From positions 1 through 64,000 of the forward strand of contig NZ_ACGK02000001.1 in NCBI RefSeq assembly GCF_000159235.2: DNA of 64,000 nt, given 5' to 3'. The stretch is from Fannyhessea vaginae DSM 15829 (GTDB taxonomy: Bacteria; Actinomycetota; Coriobacteriia; Coriobacteriales; Atopobiaceae). This document shows, one piece after another, positions 42,961 through 52,606 of this stretch (positions within the stretch are counted from its first letter, which is position 1; every line of letters starts with the position of its first letter). Position numbers and translations under genes: made by a program. The notes under the pieces are model-generated. The model saw only the letters and a list, made by a program, of their open reading frames with translations. It did no database searches and was not told where the DNA came from.

Positions 42961-42996
42961 AAAAGAACGGTGTGCATACATGGTTATGCACACCGT
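42961..42996 (-). terminator. Intra-operon attenuating terminator between binding protein and permease
   Basis: On the minus strand ACGGTGTGCATA pairs perfectly with TATGCACACCGT around a 6-base loop, followed by TCTTTT. It is a strong stem with a moderate T-run inside the operon, so it probably lowers permease and ATPase expression relative to the binding protein. Confidence 0.7.
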
Positions 42997-43007
42997 CTTT
43001 CCAAGAC

Positions 43008-44141
43008 TTACTTGGTCTTAAAGCGATCGTCTCCGCCTTTAAGAGCCTCCATAGTGTCTTTGACATACTGCTCGGTGTTTTTCTTGGCGTCTTCAAAGTC
43101 ATAATCCATAACGTTATTAGGATCAAGACCAAATTGAGTTGCAACTTCTGGTTGTTTAGCATCATCGATTACCAAGAATTGATACGATCCTACTTCCTGA
43201 CCACGATCAACACATGCAGGTGAAAGCGCGTATTCAATCCAAAGCTTTGCGGCGTTCTCGTGCTTTGCGCCCTTAAACATAGCAGTTGCACCAACTTCAA
43301 ACGATGCACCCGAGGACGGAATAACCATACCAATATTTTGATAACCATTATCTACAATCTGATAGATTGCATCATGCAAAAATCCAATGCCAAGCGTGCA
43401 CTCGCCCGTTCCAACATTTTTAGAAGGACCAGAACCGCTTTTTGTATAAACAGAAATATTTTTATCAAGCTTGGTAAGATACTCCAAGCCCTTGTCGTGT
43501 CCGTACTTTTGAATAATGGTGTTAATAACAAGCTTTGCCGTACCTGCGGTATTGTAGTTTGAAAGCCAAATAAGGCCTTTATATTTTTCGTCGATTAAAT
43601 CGGGCCAGTCTTTTGGAGCATCCAAATTACGACGATCCATCTCGTCTTTATTGTAGAAGAATCCCAAAATTCCTTTATAAACACCGTACCAATGTCCGTC
43701 TTTGTCCATGTATACTTTAGAGATAAGGTGTGATGCGTTTTTTGCCTGATAAGGGGCCAAAATGCCCTTAGTAATAGCAACATTATATGGATCGGTTGTA
43801 CCACCAAACCAAACATCTGCAGATGGATTGCCAGCTTCTTCTTCAACCTTAGACTCAACCTCACCTGTTGAGAGGCGTTGATATTGAGTATCAATGCCAA
43901 ATAATGTTTGGAAATTCTCGCACACTGCCGCAACGTGAGATTCTTCACTTGAACCGTATACAACAAGCTTGCCATCTTTTTTTGCAGCATCAATTAAATC
44001 TGAGCTTGCAATTCTACTTAAATCTCCACCATCGTTTGCCGAAGTAGAGCCCTTATCACATCCTGCAAGGGCACCCAAGCCAACTGCAGCTCCCAAAATT
44101 CCTGTGTTTTTCAAAAATGATCTGCGCGAAATAGAAACCAT
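43008..44141 (-). CDS. fbpA: Lipoprotein ABC substrate-binding protein, iron type
   Basis: A 377-residue extracellular binding protein starting at the ATG at 44141 with GGAGG upstream. The signal has a twin-arginine motif (SRRSFLK) and a lipobox (GALAGC), giving a lipid-anchored mature protein. It belongs to the FbpA/AfuA-like solute-binding family (LVVYGSSEESH, then VWFGGTTDPY). The exact ligand is not certain from sequence; iron is inferred from the fused permease and the FbpC-type ATPase. Confidence 0.78.
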   Translation of the reverse strand: MVSISRRSFLKNTGILGAAVGLGALAGCDKGSTSANDGGDLSRIASSDLIDAAKKDGKLVVYGSSEESHVAAVCENFQTLFGIDTQYQRLSTGEVESKVEEEAGNPSADVWFGGTTDPYNVAITKGILAPYQAKNASHLISKVYMDKDGHWYGVYKGILGFFYNKDEMDRRNLDAPKDWPDLIDEKYKGLIWLSNYNTAGTAKLVINTIIQKYGHDKGLEYLTKLDKNISVYTKSGSGPSKNVGTGECTLGIGFLHDAIYQIVDNGYQNIGMVIPSSGASFEVGATAMFKGAKHENAAKLWIEYALSPACVDRGQEVGSYQFLVIDDAKQPEVATQFGLDPNNVMDYDFEDAKKNTEQYVKDTMEALKGGDDRFKTK

Positions 44142-44615
44142 ATGTCTCGCCTCCATAACGAAATCTCTCCTTACGTGTACGCTTCACAGACATACACCTC
44201 ACACGGTACGTGCTTTTTGCTCCTGTTGAACGTACAACTTACTTTGACATAAAAGGAATGCAATGCGTGCACATCTTCTACATGCTCTTACAAAGAAGTA
44301 GAAAACCCATGCAACCAAAAACAATGCAACCGGAACAAATCAAGCTGTTTCTTTTATAAGACAATATACAAGCGCACTCAAGCACGTATCGGCAAAACAG
44401 CTTAGATTTTAGGTAAAGGGTTTAACCACTTTGGCAAACGGTTATTTGTTTAAGTGGTTATAAAGCCCGTTGATAGTGGTATACATGCTATAAAACAACA
44501 ATACATAAAAACGGTATATATTATGTTGAATGTTATAGATTAAGTCGTTAAAATAGAGAACGTTCTTTTGAAACGCAGCACTTTTGTACCCATAAATCTA
44601 ACTATCGAGGTTACT
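44142..44615. other. Divergent intergenic region with an inverted repeat
   Basis: 474 bases without a convincing gene. It should hold promoters for the iron-type operon and the L,D-transpeptidase gene. AACCACTT (44424-44431) and AAGTGGTT (44452-44459) form an inverted repeat with a 20-base spacer, possibly an operator. No Fur-box-like palindrome was recognised. Confidence 0.4.
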
Positions 44616-46175
44616 TTGTCTAAACATGCAGCACACTTTGCTTCCTCCAACGATACGCAAAATAATCCTTCAAAAACTATTACCAACCTCAAAACAACTC
44701 AAGCGTCCAACGATACTGCTGTTTGTACCGATCTTAAAACCATCACTTCTTCTGAAATGAATGGCTCCGCTCAGCAAGACATGCATAAAAAAGATACACA
44801 GACACACAAACATCTCGGGCGTCGTATTGCTCTGGCGGTTTTTGTTCTTCTGATCCTAGGTTATGTTGGTGCGGGGATATACTTTACCAACCATCTTATG
44901 TATCGCACTACCCTTAATGGACAAGACGTTTCGTATATGGATATCAACACGCTTGCCACTTATTTGGACAAGCAACTTTCCACTTATACCATACACGTAA
45001 GTGGACTCAACTTTGATATGACGCTTGATCAGAGCCAACTCAACCTAAATGTTGATACACAAAGTTGTGCCGAGGATGTTCTTAAGCACAATGCAGCTGG
45101 TTTTACATGGGTGCAATATGTATTTCAACCACAGCACATAAATATGCAGCAACAGCCAAGTTTTGATGAGGATTCTGTTCAATCGCTCATAACCGAGCAG
45201 GTAAACGCGTTTAACACTAACGCTACCAATCCGGTAAATGCCTACTCACAATACGACAGCTCTACTCAATCATTTACCATAAAAGATGCACAAGTTGGAA
45301 GCGCGCTTGAGACCAAAGCCGTAAGCGATTGTGTAATTCATGATATTTATGAGCTGCGCTCAGAATCGCTATTAGATGATAGCGTGCTTAAACAACCAAC
45401 ACTTACCGCACAAGATCCGGATCTTATTGCGATAAACAACAAAGCTAACAAGGCTCTTGAACTTTCTATTGCGCTTATGTATAACCAGCAACAAATTGCC
45501 ACCGTAGACAAAACTTTGTTGGCACAATGGATGCACGTAGCCGATCCTAAAACGCTATCCATCGACCAAAGTGCTGTTGAAACATGGGGTAAAGATAATT
45601 TGCACATTAAATCGAACGACGCAGGCGTTATCACAAAAATAAATTATGACAAACTCAATGAGTTGCTTACCCAAGCTGTATGTAATCTTGATGTACACGA
45701 AATTACCCTACCCGTTAAAGTTTTACATACAACACCAAAAGGCGCACCTGCCGAAACCCCTGGTGCGCGTGAACTTGGGCGTCACATAGACGTTAATCTT
45801 GCCACGCAATATGCACGTCTATACGATGAATCCGGTGATATTCTATGGGAATCGTGGCTTGTTTCGGGAGGCAACAGCACCGATCACGCCACCCCTACAG
45901 GTACCTTTGAAATCAGAGCTAAGGCACGCAATCAGACGCTTATAGGTGCCGATACCGACAAAGACGGTGAACCTGACTACAAATCACACGTAGATTATTG
46001 GATGCCCTTTGTTGGTAACATGGTAGGTTTGCACGACGCCCCCTGGCGCAGTTCATTTGGTGGCAGCATTTATAAAACAAATGGAAGTCATGGCTGTGTT
46101 AATTTACCGCCTAGTAAAGCTGCCGAACTCTTTTCGTTAGTACACGTGGGCGACTCTGTAGTAGTTCACTGGTAA
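44616..46175 (+). CDS. Membrane-anchored L,D-transpeptidase (YkuD domain)
   Basis: A 519-residue enzyme if it starts at the TTG at 44616, which has CGAGG before it; a TTG at 44568 would add 16 residues. After a cytoplasmic Ser/Thr/Asn-rich tail, one membrane span (IALAVFVLLILGYVGAGIYF) lies near residues 75-95. The middle carries peptidoglycan-binding_4-like repeats. The C-terminal 130 residues are a YkuD domain with GNMVGLHDAPW and the catalytic SHGCVNLP. It makes 3-3 cross-links in peptidoglycan or attaches proteins to it, and is relatively resistant to most beta-lactams. Confidence 0.87.
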   Translation: MSKHAAHFASSNDTQNNPSKTITNLKTTQASNDTAVCTDLKTITSSEMNGSAQQDMHKKDTQTHKHLGRRIALAVFVLLILGYVGAGIYFTNHLMYRTTLNGQDVSYMDINTLATYLDKQLSTYTIHVSGLNFDMTLDQSQLNLNVDTQSCAEDVLKHNAAGFTWVQYVFQPQHINMQQQPSFDEDSVQSLITEQVNAFNTNATNPVNAYSQYDSSTQSFTIKDAQVGSALETKAVSDCVIHDIYELRSESLLDDSVLKQPTLTAQDPDLIAINNKANKALELSIALMYNQQQIATVDKTLLAQWMHVADPKTLSIDQSAVETWGKDNLHIKSNDAGVITKINYDKLNELLTQAVCNLDVHEITLPVKVLHTTPKGAPAETPGARELGRHIDVNLATQYARLYDESGDILWESWLVSGGNSTDHATPTGTFEIRAKARNQTLIGADTDKDGEPDYKSHVDYWMPFVGNMVGLHDAPWRSSFGGSIYKTNGSHGCVNLPPSKAAELFSLVHVGDSVVVHW

Positions 46176-46278
46176 CACCTGACAGCTCCAAATCATAAAA
46201 GCTAACATGTAGACATGTAGAGCGCATGCGTGCGTGCAAGCGTGTTGCATGATACTAGACGCTTAAACATATATAGTG

Positions 46279-47154
46279 TCATGAAAAAAACTTTTGTTGA
46301 GCAGGTGCATACGCGGGCTCTAAAGTCCGCTTATAGCATTTAATGCCTCGTATAACTGGAACAATATAAATCACAATCAAAATTGTGTAAAAGATAGACA
46401 GCGAAACACCATCAGCGCCCTTAACAACGTAGTCCGTTGATACAGGCTGACCCAAAATTCCAAATGGGATAATCATGACAATAAAATCATCCAACGCATG
46501 AAGTAGTGAAGCACCCACAATTGACTTGGTTTTATACACGACCAAACACAACAAAATAGAGCACAAACCCGTTTGCACAATTTTTCCTACAATTTGGGCA
46601 AGTTGTATGGTGTCAGATAGGTCAATTTGATTCCAAGGTATATGAAACGCTCCAAATACCAAAGATACTACAATACAACTCAAGAATAATTTATGCTTAT
46701 GTGTAGAAAATATCTTGAGGCACCCGTGGAAAAGCACTCCCCTAAACAAAACTTCTTCGGAAAAGCCTATGCCTATGCACAAGACCATTTGATACATAAC
46801 AGATTGGCATACATGAGATGTTATAGAATCGTGCAGCAGCATGGGAATCGAAAGCGCAGCACTTACCATTGAAATAAAAATCATTGGCTTATATATATCC
46901 CATGAAATGCATAATTGTACTTTAGTGGCTTTAAATATCGACAAACCGTTGAGAAGCACGCAAAGCAATATGGCCCAAACAAGACTTGCAGCTTCATAAG
47001 TGAGCATAAGGTCAAAGTTACATCGGTAAACGCAAAAAAGTGTAGTAAGCGTGGTTGCACCCATATGAAACAACAAGGCAAGCACATAGGCCCCTATGTG
47101 TAAAACATGCCGCAAACATGCATGTTTGGTGAGTAGATTATGGAATGTGCTCAC
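46279..47154 (-). CDS. CPBP family intramembrane metalloprotease
   Basis: A 291-residue membrane protein with about eight spans, GTG start with AAAGG upstream. The Abi/CAAX-protease motifs are visible: EEVLFRG near residue 145, FGAFHIPW near 180 and LLHALDDF near 232. These glutamates and histidines form the metal site. Bacterial members process bacteriocin-related or regulatory membrane peptides. No bacteriocin gene is adjacent, so the role is open. Confidence 0.83.
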   Translation of the reverse strand: MSTFHNLLTKHACLRHVLHIGAYVLALLFHMGATTLTTLFCVYRCNFDLMLTYEAASLVWAILLCVLLNGLSIFKATKVQLCISWDIYKPMIFISMVSAALSIPMLLHDSITSHVCQSVMYQMVLCIGIGFSEEVLFRGVLFHGCLKIFSTHKHKLFLSCIVVSLVFGAFHIPWNQIDLSDTIQLAQIVGKIVQTGLCSILLCLVVYKTKSIVGASLLHALDDFIVMIIPFGILGQPVSTDYVVKGADGVSLSIFYTILIVIYIVPVIRGIKCYKRTLEPAYAPAQQKFFS

Positions 47155-47345
47155 AAGAAGAACCTTTTTTATTCGTCACATAATTACATTACAATACGTC
47201 TTGATAGGTAAGGTATGCTATCTTATACACAAGATCACACACAAGGTATGAGTGAAAAAACATACCACCTGCCTTTATCCATTATAAAGCAACTGTATGT
47301 TGAACGCACGTCAACTCGTGAGGCACTGGGATTACAATGTTTTGG

Positions 47346-47377
47346 GAACGTTTACCCATAATCAAAAGTAAACGTTC
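47346..47377. promoter_or_regulatory. Perfect inverted repeat in the mgtC leader
   Basis: GAACGTTTAC and GTAAACGTTC, separated by 12 bases, end 21 bases before the mgtC ATG. It could be an operator or an RNA hairpin next to the ribosome site. Confidence 0.55.
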
Positions 47378-47398
47378 GTTACTACGAAGAAGGTACAT

Positions 47399-48097
47399 AT
47401 GCTGCGCGATATTATAGGCTCAATTGCAAGTTGGAGCCCACTTGCTATCTTTTTACGACTGCTTTTAGCAACCTTTGTAGGTACTTTTATTGGTTTTGAG
47501 CGCGAGTTCAAAAATAAGGGCGCTGGGATTAAAACACATGTTCTGGTGTGCCTAGGATCCGCTATGGCGATGATCGTAAGTGAATATCTTATCCATCAAT
47601 TTCCTGGAGTACGTGCAGATATGGCTCGTATTGGCGCGCAGGTCATAAGTGGCGTTGGTTTTTTGGGCGTAGGAACTATTATCATTACAGGCAAAAATGA
47701 AGTTCAAGGCCTTACAACCGCAGCTGGTTTATGGGCATGTGCATGTATTGGTCTTGCGGCAGGCGCAGGATTTGCAGAAGGCACTATCATTGCCATGCTG
47801 TTTGTTATCTTTACCTTTGTAATTCTTAACAAAATCGATCATTGGCTCCACGAAAACGCACGAATTTTCACCTTGTATGTTGAGTTAGAAGACAAGCATG
47901 CAATTAAAGAACTCCTTAAAAAACTCCATAGTTGGAATTGCAATTTTTCTTCATTTCAACTGGTAAAAGGAGAAGCAGGTAAGTTTGGAGGAGCTGCTAC
48001 ATTTACCATTAAGCTCGAGCGTGGAGCACGTAAGCAGCCATTCATCGACGCAGTTCAAGCACTTGATTTTGTGTGTTTTGTTGAAGAAGTTAATTAG
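47399..48097 (+). CDS. mgtC: MgtC/SapB family membrane protein
   Basis: A 232-residue protein. The N-terminal 145 residues have about five spans with family motifs GTFIGFEREFKNKGAGIKTH and GFLGVGTIII followed by GLTTAAGLWA. A C-terminal ACT-like cytoplasmic domain follows (ELEDKHAIKELLKKL). In pathogens MgtC helps survive low magnesium and inhibits ATP synthase; in other bacteria the role is less clear. AGAAGG precedes the ATG, and a perfect inverted repeat lies in its leader, suggesting regulation. Confidence 0.87.
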   Translation: MLRDIIGSIASWSPLAIFLRLLLATFVGTFIGFEREFKNKGAGIKTHVLVCLGSAMAMIVSEYLIHQFPGVRADMARIGAQVISGVGFLGVGTIIITGKNEVQGLTTAAGLWACACIGLAAGAGFAEGTIIAMLFVIFTFVILNKIDHWLHENARIFTLYVELEDKHAIKELLKKLHSWNCNFSSFQLVKGEAGKFGGAATFTIKLERGARKQPFIDAVQALDFVCFVEEVN

Positions 48098-48199
48098 TCT
48101 CACAAAAGCAAACAGCCTCAACTTAGTTTTGGTCAATTAATGTCTGCCTATACGTGTACACTTATATTATGTTATCAGTCATCCTAAGGAACGATCATC

Positions 48200-49168
48200 A
48201 TGAATATTCAGCAAGCACTCGAACATGCACATAGCTCTGTTTTGCCAGGCTTTATCACCGGAGATACCGCTATCACGGAAGAGCGTAGACGCAACGAAGA
48301 TTGCGTTGCCACGCTTATGAGTGCATGGAAAGCGTCTAAAGCAGGTGAAGAACCTTGTGATTTTGCCACTATTATGCAAGTAGCGGATAGAAATCGCGAG
48401 CTTTGCGATTCGTACGGAATTGAACGTCTTGAACGCGTTAATGGCAGCAGTCTGCAAAGAACGCTCTCAGACAATGACTTCATCCGAGCTGTTGCAGTCA
48501 TGCAACAACGCAGCTTTCAAAAGGTGCAAAAAACTGCAGGTTCTGCCTTACAAGATCTTTCAATCGCATATCGAGAAGCTACTATTAAACCTATTTCTAT
48601 CTTAGGTGTAGACCTCGAAACCACCTCGCGCTTTCCCGACCGCGGTTACATCATTAACCTTGGTATGGAGTTCATTGATTTACGCGAAGATTCCGACCCG
48701 CGTGACGGACACAGTGCGTATTTTGGAATGCCAGATCTCTATGCACAAAAAGGCGTTCCTCTTGCACAAATCCATCACATTACCTGGGATAATATTGCAG
48801 GAAAAACTCCCTTTAGGCAAGCAACAAAAATTCAAGAAGCCTTGCTGCATGCGTTTTGTACATTCCCTATCATGGCTCACAATGCCGCATTTGAGGATTC
48901 GTGGTTTATGCTCCACCTCAACGGCTATGCTCAAGCACGCAAAGAAGGAAAAATTGTAGTGATCGATTCTCGTGATATTTGTAGACGATGCGACCCCGAA
49001 ATTAAATCGCTTCCACGTGAATCAAGACCTGCAGCGCTTGAAAGCTGGGCACGCAGAAGAAAAACGCTTGTAAGCGGAGAAAAAGAAAAACACCTTGGCC
49101 TTGAAGACGTAGATCTTATGTTTAGAACCGTTCAAGCAGAGTTCAAAGAGCGCGAAATGTTTGCATAA
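48200..49168 (+). CDS. DEDDh 3'-5' exonuclease (DnaQ-like) with an extra N-terminal domain
   Basis: A 322-residue protein with AAGGA upstream. The exonuclease core starts near residue 130: GVDLETTS carries the first two acidic residues, HNAAFEDSWF the third, and HLGLEDVDLM the final His/Asp pair. The first 125 residues are a helical charged domain of unknown role. It could act as a proofreading or RNA/DNA trimming nuclease; it is not joined to a polymerase here. Confidence 0.8.
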   Translation: MNIQQALEHAHSSVLPGFITGDTAITEERRRNEDCVATLMSAWKASKAGEEPCDFATIMQVADRNRELCDSYGIERLERVNGSSLQRTLSDNDFIRAVAVMQQRSFQKVQKTAGSALQDLSIAYREATIKPISILGVDLETTSRFPDRGYIINLGMEFIDLREDSDPRDGHSAYFGMPDLYAQKGVPLAQIHHITWDNIAGKTPFRQATKIQEALLHAFCTFPIMAHNAAFEDSWFMLHLNGYAQARKEGKIVVIDSRDICRRCDPEIKSLPRESRPAALESWARRRKTLVSGEKEKHLGLEDVDLMFRTVQAEFKEREMFA

Positions 49169-49179
49169 GCACAATGGTT

Positions 49180-49217
49180 GTGCCCCTTAAAGTTACTTAG
49201 TTCACTTTAAGGGGCAC
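49180..49217 (+). terminator. Terminator between the exonuclease and fur genes
   Basis: GTGCCCCTTAAAGT pairs perfectly with ACTTTAAGGGGCAC around a 10-base loop, 11 bases after the exonuclease stop. T-rich bases (CTCTTACGTTTT) follow on the plus strand. Confidence 0.7.
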
Positions 49218-49254
49218 CTCTTACGTTTTGAACGCATACGTAGCCTTGGGTATA

Positions 49255-49686
49255 CTACTTTTTATCATGCACAGCAGGCGACTGATGAAGCGTGCAATCA
49301 CTGCAATACCCATACATAACCGACCTCATCAGATCAACTACAAACTTATGCTCGTTATGAACATGGGAGGCAAAATTAACAAGAGCGTCGCAATCAAAGG
49401 GAATAACCTTACCACAGCATATGCAAACAAGTTGACCGTATTCTTGGCCTTTACCTGCCAGACGATACCTCGACTCTTCTCCCCCTGGAGCTGCAACCTT
49501 GGCAACAATGCCATCTTTTACAAATGCTTCCAGAGTTCTATACACGGTTGTTCTACCAGGCGACTCATTTTGTTGTGCAAGACGTGCGTAAATTTCGTCC
49601 ACGCTTAAATAATGGTCTTGGTTGTTAGCCAAAAACTCGCCTATGATCTTCTTTTGTCGCGTGTTATATGAACGTCGCTCTACCAC
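49255..49686 (-). CDS. fur: Fur family metal-dependent repressor
   Basis: A 143-residue regulator if the GTG at 49686 is used; an ATG at 49710 has no ribosome site. The winged helix contains SPGRTTVYRTLEAFVKDGIV. Metal sites are visible: CICC near residue 90, a HVHNEHKF region, and a C-terminal CSDC. It could be Fur, Zur or PerR; the two CxxC pairs mark structural zinc. It may regulate the iron-type transporter at 40125-44141, but no operator was recognised. Confidence 0.82.
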   Translation of the reverse strand: MVERRSYNTRQKKIIGEFLANNQDHYLSVDEIYARLAQQNESPGRTTVYRTLEAFVKDGIVAKVAAPGGEESRYRLAGKGQEYGQLVCICCGKVIPFDCDALVNFASHVHNEHKFVVDLMRSVMYGYCSDCTLHQSPAVHDKK

Positions 49687-49794
49687 AACACCCAAGCTCC
49701 CCTCGTACATGCACGATACTTGTCGATACGTACTAAGGCTTTAACCGTGCTTACCGTTTGATTATATCATGGTAAGCGTAACACTTAAGTTAGT

Positions 49795-51825
49795 CTACAT
49801 TAACTCACAAATATGCTTTGCGAACATAATTGGATCCTCAATGGTAAGACCTTCAACCAACAGTGCCTGATCCAAAAGTACGTTTGCATATAATTTAAGC
49901 TTGTCTTTATCTTCTAAAGCACAGGCATCAACAAGTTTTTTGAACACAGGATGCTCTGGGTTGATCTCCAAAATACGCTGTGCACGCGGCGCATGTGCTG
50001 CATCGGGGCTTTGCTCAAGCACACGCTCCATCTCAAGAGATACATTGCCTTCTGCAGAAATACGTGCAGGAAAATCTCCTAGTTCAGCAGAAACCCTTAC
50101 GTCATTAACTTTAGATCCAAGTGCGTCTTTAAGCGCCTCAAAGACATCCTTGTGCTCTTCTCGAGTCTTTTGAGCCTTTTCTTTTTCTTCTTTAGTCGCA
50201 AAGTCAAGACCAGCCGCTGAAACATTTGTAAATGCAAGTTCACGCGTGGTCTTTTCAGACGTTTCACCATCTTGTACAGCAGCAGCCGCCTCATAGTTAC
50301 GCCATACTTGGAACATAAACTCGTCCACGTCTTGCGTGCATAACAAAACATCAAAGCCGTGAGAGAGCGCCGCGGTTACCATAGGAAGCTGTGCTATACG
50401 CTCGCGCGAAGAGCCGGCAGCATAATAAATCTTGTCTTGATCTGTTGGCATGTGTTCTGCATATTCGGCAAGCGTAATAAGCTTTTTATCGCGTGCAGAC
50501 CAAAAGAGTAACAGCTGCGATAAATCTTGCGCTTTTGCGCCATAGCTACTGTAAATACCAAATTTAAGCCCGCGTCCAAAGTGCTCAAAGAATTTTTCGT
50601 AATCTGAGCGTTTGTCGTTGAGCATACGCAACAATTCGCCATGAACTTTTTTCTCAATTCTGCGCGCAATAGCATGTAATTGAGCATTTTTTTGGAGCGT
50701 TTCGCGCGAGATGTTAAGACTAATGTCGCACGAATCAATTACGCCGCGCACAAAGTTGTAATAATCGGGCAAGAGCTCGGCACATTTATCTTGAATAAGA
50801 ACATTAGACGAATAAAGTGCAAGGCCTTTTTCGTAATCCTTGCTATATAAATCAAAGGGAGCTTGTGATGGAATGAACAGAAGCGCGTCATAGGAAAGCG
50901 AACCCTCCGCGTGAAAGCTCAACACAGAAAGTGGGTCATTCCAATCGTGAAACGTTGACTTATAAAACTCGTTGTAATCCTTTCCTTCTACATCACTTGC
51001 ACGCTTTTTCCAAATAGGTGTCATAGAATTGATGGTTTCAAGCTCTTGGTATTGTTCGTACTGCGGCTTGTAATCATCGCCCGCGTCTTTAGGACGTGGC
51101 AATTCGCGACTTTTTGTGACCATCATTTTAATGGGATGGTGAATATAGTTTGAATACTCGCGAATAAGCTCTTGCAACGTCCACTCGCTTAAGAAATGGT
51201 CAGTATTATCTTCTTCGGTATTATCTTTAAGATACAAAATAACATCCGAACCATGATCAGCAGGCTCGGGACGACTAGAGCTTTCTTTAATTTCGTAGCC
51301 GTCAATGCCGTTAGATTCCCACTCGTAGGCGCAGGTCTCACTCATAGAACGGCTGATGACGCGCACACGTTTTGCAACCATAAATGCCGAGTAAAATCCA
51401 ACACCAAATTGCCCGATAATATCAACTGGTTTCTGCGCAGAACTTTGTGCTGCATTATCTGCGGTATTATCTGCGGTATCATCAGATTTTTGTACTTCGC
51501 TTGTAGATGAGTTTTGTTGCTGCTTAAACTGTTCAGAACCAGAATGCGCAATGGTTCCAAGATTGGTGTCTAGTTCTTCGCGCGTCATACCAATACCGTT
51601 ATCGTGAATGGTAATAGTGCGTGCGTCCTTATCAAAATCAATGGTAATAGCTGCATTTGAAGAATCAACTTTAATTGAGGGGTCGGTAAGTGAAGCAAAT
51701 GCTAATTTATCAAGGGCGTCAGATGCATTAGAAATAAGCTCGCGCAAAAAGATGTCTTTATTGGTGTAAATGGAGTTGATCATCAAATCAAGAAGTTTTT
51801 TGCTTTCGGTTTTAAACTTTATCAT
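49795..51825 (-). CDS. htpG: Chaperone HtpG (bacterial Hsp90)
   Basis: A 676-residue Hsp90. The ATP site is seen in ELISNASDALDK, DNGIGMT and GQFGVGFYSAFMV. The middle domain has GVIDSCDISLNISRE with the conserved arginine, and the C-terminal dimer domain follows. AGGAG lies before the ATG. Between residues about 104 and 132 the usual ATP-lid region is replaced by a Ser/Gln/Asp-rich stretch encoded by repeated ATTATCTGCGGT DNA on the plus strand. No heat-shock operator was identified upstream. Confidence 0.93.
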   Translation of the reverse strand: MIKFKTESKKLLDLMINSIYTNKDIFLRELISNASDALDKLAFASLTDPSIKVDSSNAAITIDFDKDARTITIHDNGIGMTREELDTNLGTIAHSGSEQFKQQQNSSTSEVQKSDDTADNTADNAAQSSAQKPVDIIGQFGVGFYSAFMVAKRVRVISRSMSETCAYEWESNGIDGYEIKESSSRPEPADHGSDVILYLKDNTEEDNTDHFLSEWTLQELIREYSNYIHHPIKMMVTKSRELPRPKDAGDDYKPQYEQYQELETINSMTPIWKKRASDVEGKDYNEFYKSTFHDWNDPLSVLSFHAEGSLSYDALLFIPSQAPFDLYSKDYEKGLALYSSNVLIQDKCAELLPDYYNFVRGVIDSCDISLNISRETLQKNAQLHAIARRIEKKVHGELLRMLNDKRSDYEKFFEHFGRGLKFGIYSSYGAKAQDLSQLLLFWSARDKKLITLAEYAEHMPTDQDKIYYAAGSSRERIAQLPMVTAALSHGFDVLLCTQDVDEFMFQVWRNYEAAAAVQDGETSEKTTRELAFTNVSAAGLDFATKEEKEKAQKTREEHKDVFEALKDALGSKVNDVRVSAELGDFPARISAEGNVSLEMERVLEQSPDAAHAPRAQRILEINPEHPVFKKLVDACALEDKDKLKLYANVLLDQALLVEGLTIEDPIMFAKHICELM

Positions 51826-51884
51826 ACGGTATTATCTCCTATCTAAATATATGCTATAAGCTTGATGCATGTTTGATGCGCTGG

Positions 51885-52358
51885 TTACTTAGTTACATAA
51901 GGTATTTGACGATACGTGATGCCACAGCGGTCTAAAATACTACGCGAAATTTCTGCGCCTTCGGTATCTTTATAGGTGTCCTCGGCATAAATCACCTCTC
52001 CAATACCTGCTTGTACCAGCATTTTTGCACATTCCTGACAAGGGAAAAGCGTAACATATGCCGTTGCCCCCTGCATGTCTTTAAGAGAGCCTCGATAATT
52101 AAGCAATGCATTTGCCTCGGCATGGATAACAAAATTATGCTTATCGCGAAGCGGATCTGCCGATGATTCCCACGGAAATTCATCGTCGTTAATTCCTGTT
52201 GGCGTTCCGTTATACCCAACCGATAAAATGCGGTCATTGCTGTCGGCAATACATGCTCCAACCTGCGTATGAGGGTCTTTACTACGCATGGCAGCTGCGG
52301 CGGCCACGCGCATAAAAAACTCATCCCATGTGATAACATTTTTACGTTTACCGGGCAT
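51885..52358 (-). CDS. comEB: dCMP deaminase (ComEB-like)
   Basis: A 157-residue zinc deaminase starting at the ATG at 52358, with GAGGAGG five bases upstream. Zinc ligands and the catalytic glutamate are in HAEANALL and PCQECAKML. It supplies dUMP for thymidylate synthesis. The name comEB refers to B. subtilis homology and not to a proven competence role; no comEA or comEC is next to it. Confidence 0.9.
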   Translation of the reverse strand: MPGKRKNVITWDEFFMRVAAAAAMRSKDPHTQVGACIADSNDRILSVGYNGTPTGINDDEFPWESSADPLRDKHNFVIHAEANALLNYRGSLKDMQGATAYVTLFPCQECAKMLVQAGIGEVIYAEDTYKDTEGAEISRSILDRCGITYRQIPYVTK

Positions 52359-52606
52359 ATTAGCCTCCTCAAGCATTATCATCACGTAAGGCTTATCTTA
52401 ATTTATAAACAAATTAAGAGAGCGTATGTGTATAAAATATATACTATACAGACTTAGATATTCTATCATGCAAATTATATATATATCAATAAATAATCAC
52501 AATAACGAGTGCAACCGTTGCGTGAGAGCAACCATTACGCAGATATCATACATCTATACGTATGATTCAGATAATGAAGGACAACCCAGATATACCACGC
52601 GGTTAC

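Noticed and set aside
44142..44300. Fur box before the iron-type transporter
   Set aside because: No 19-bp palindrome resembling GATAATGATAATCATTATC was found; iron control stays unproven.
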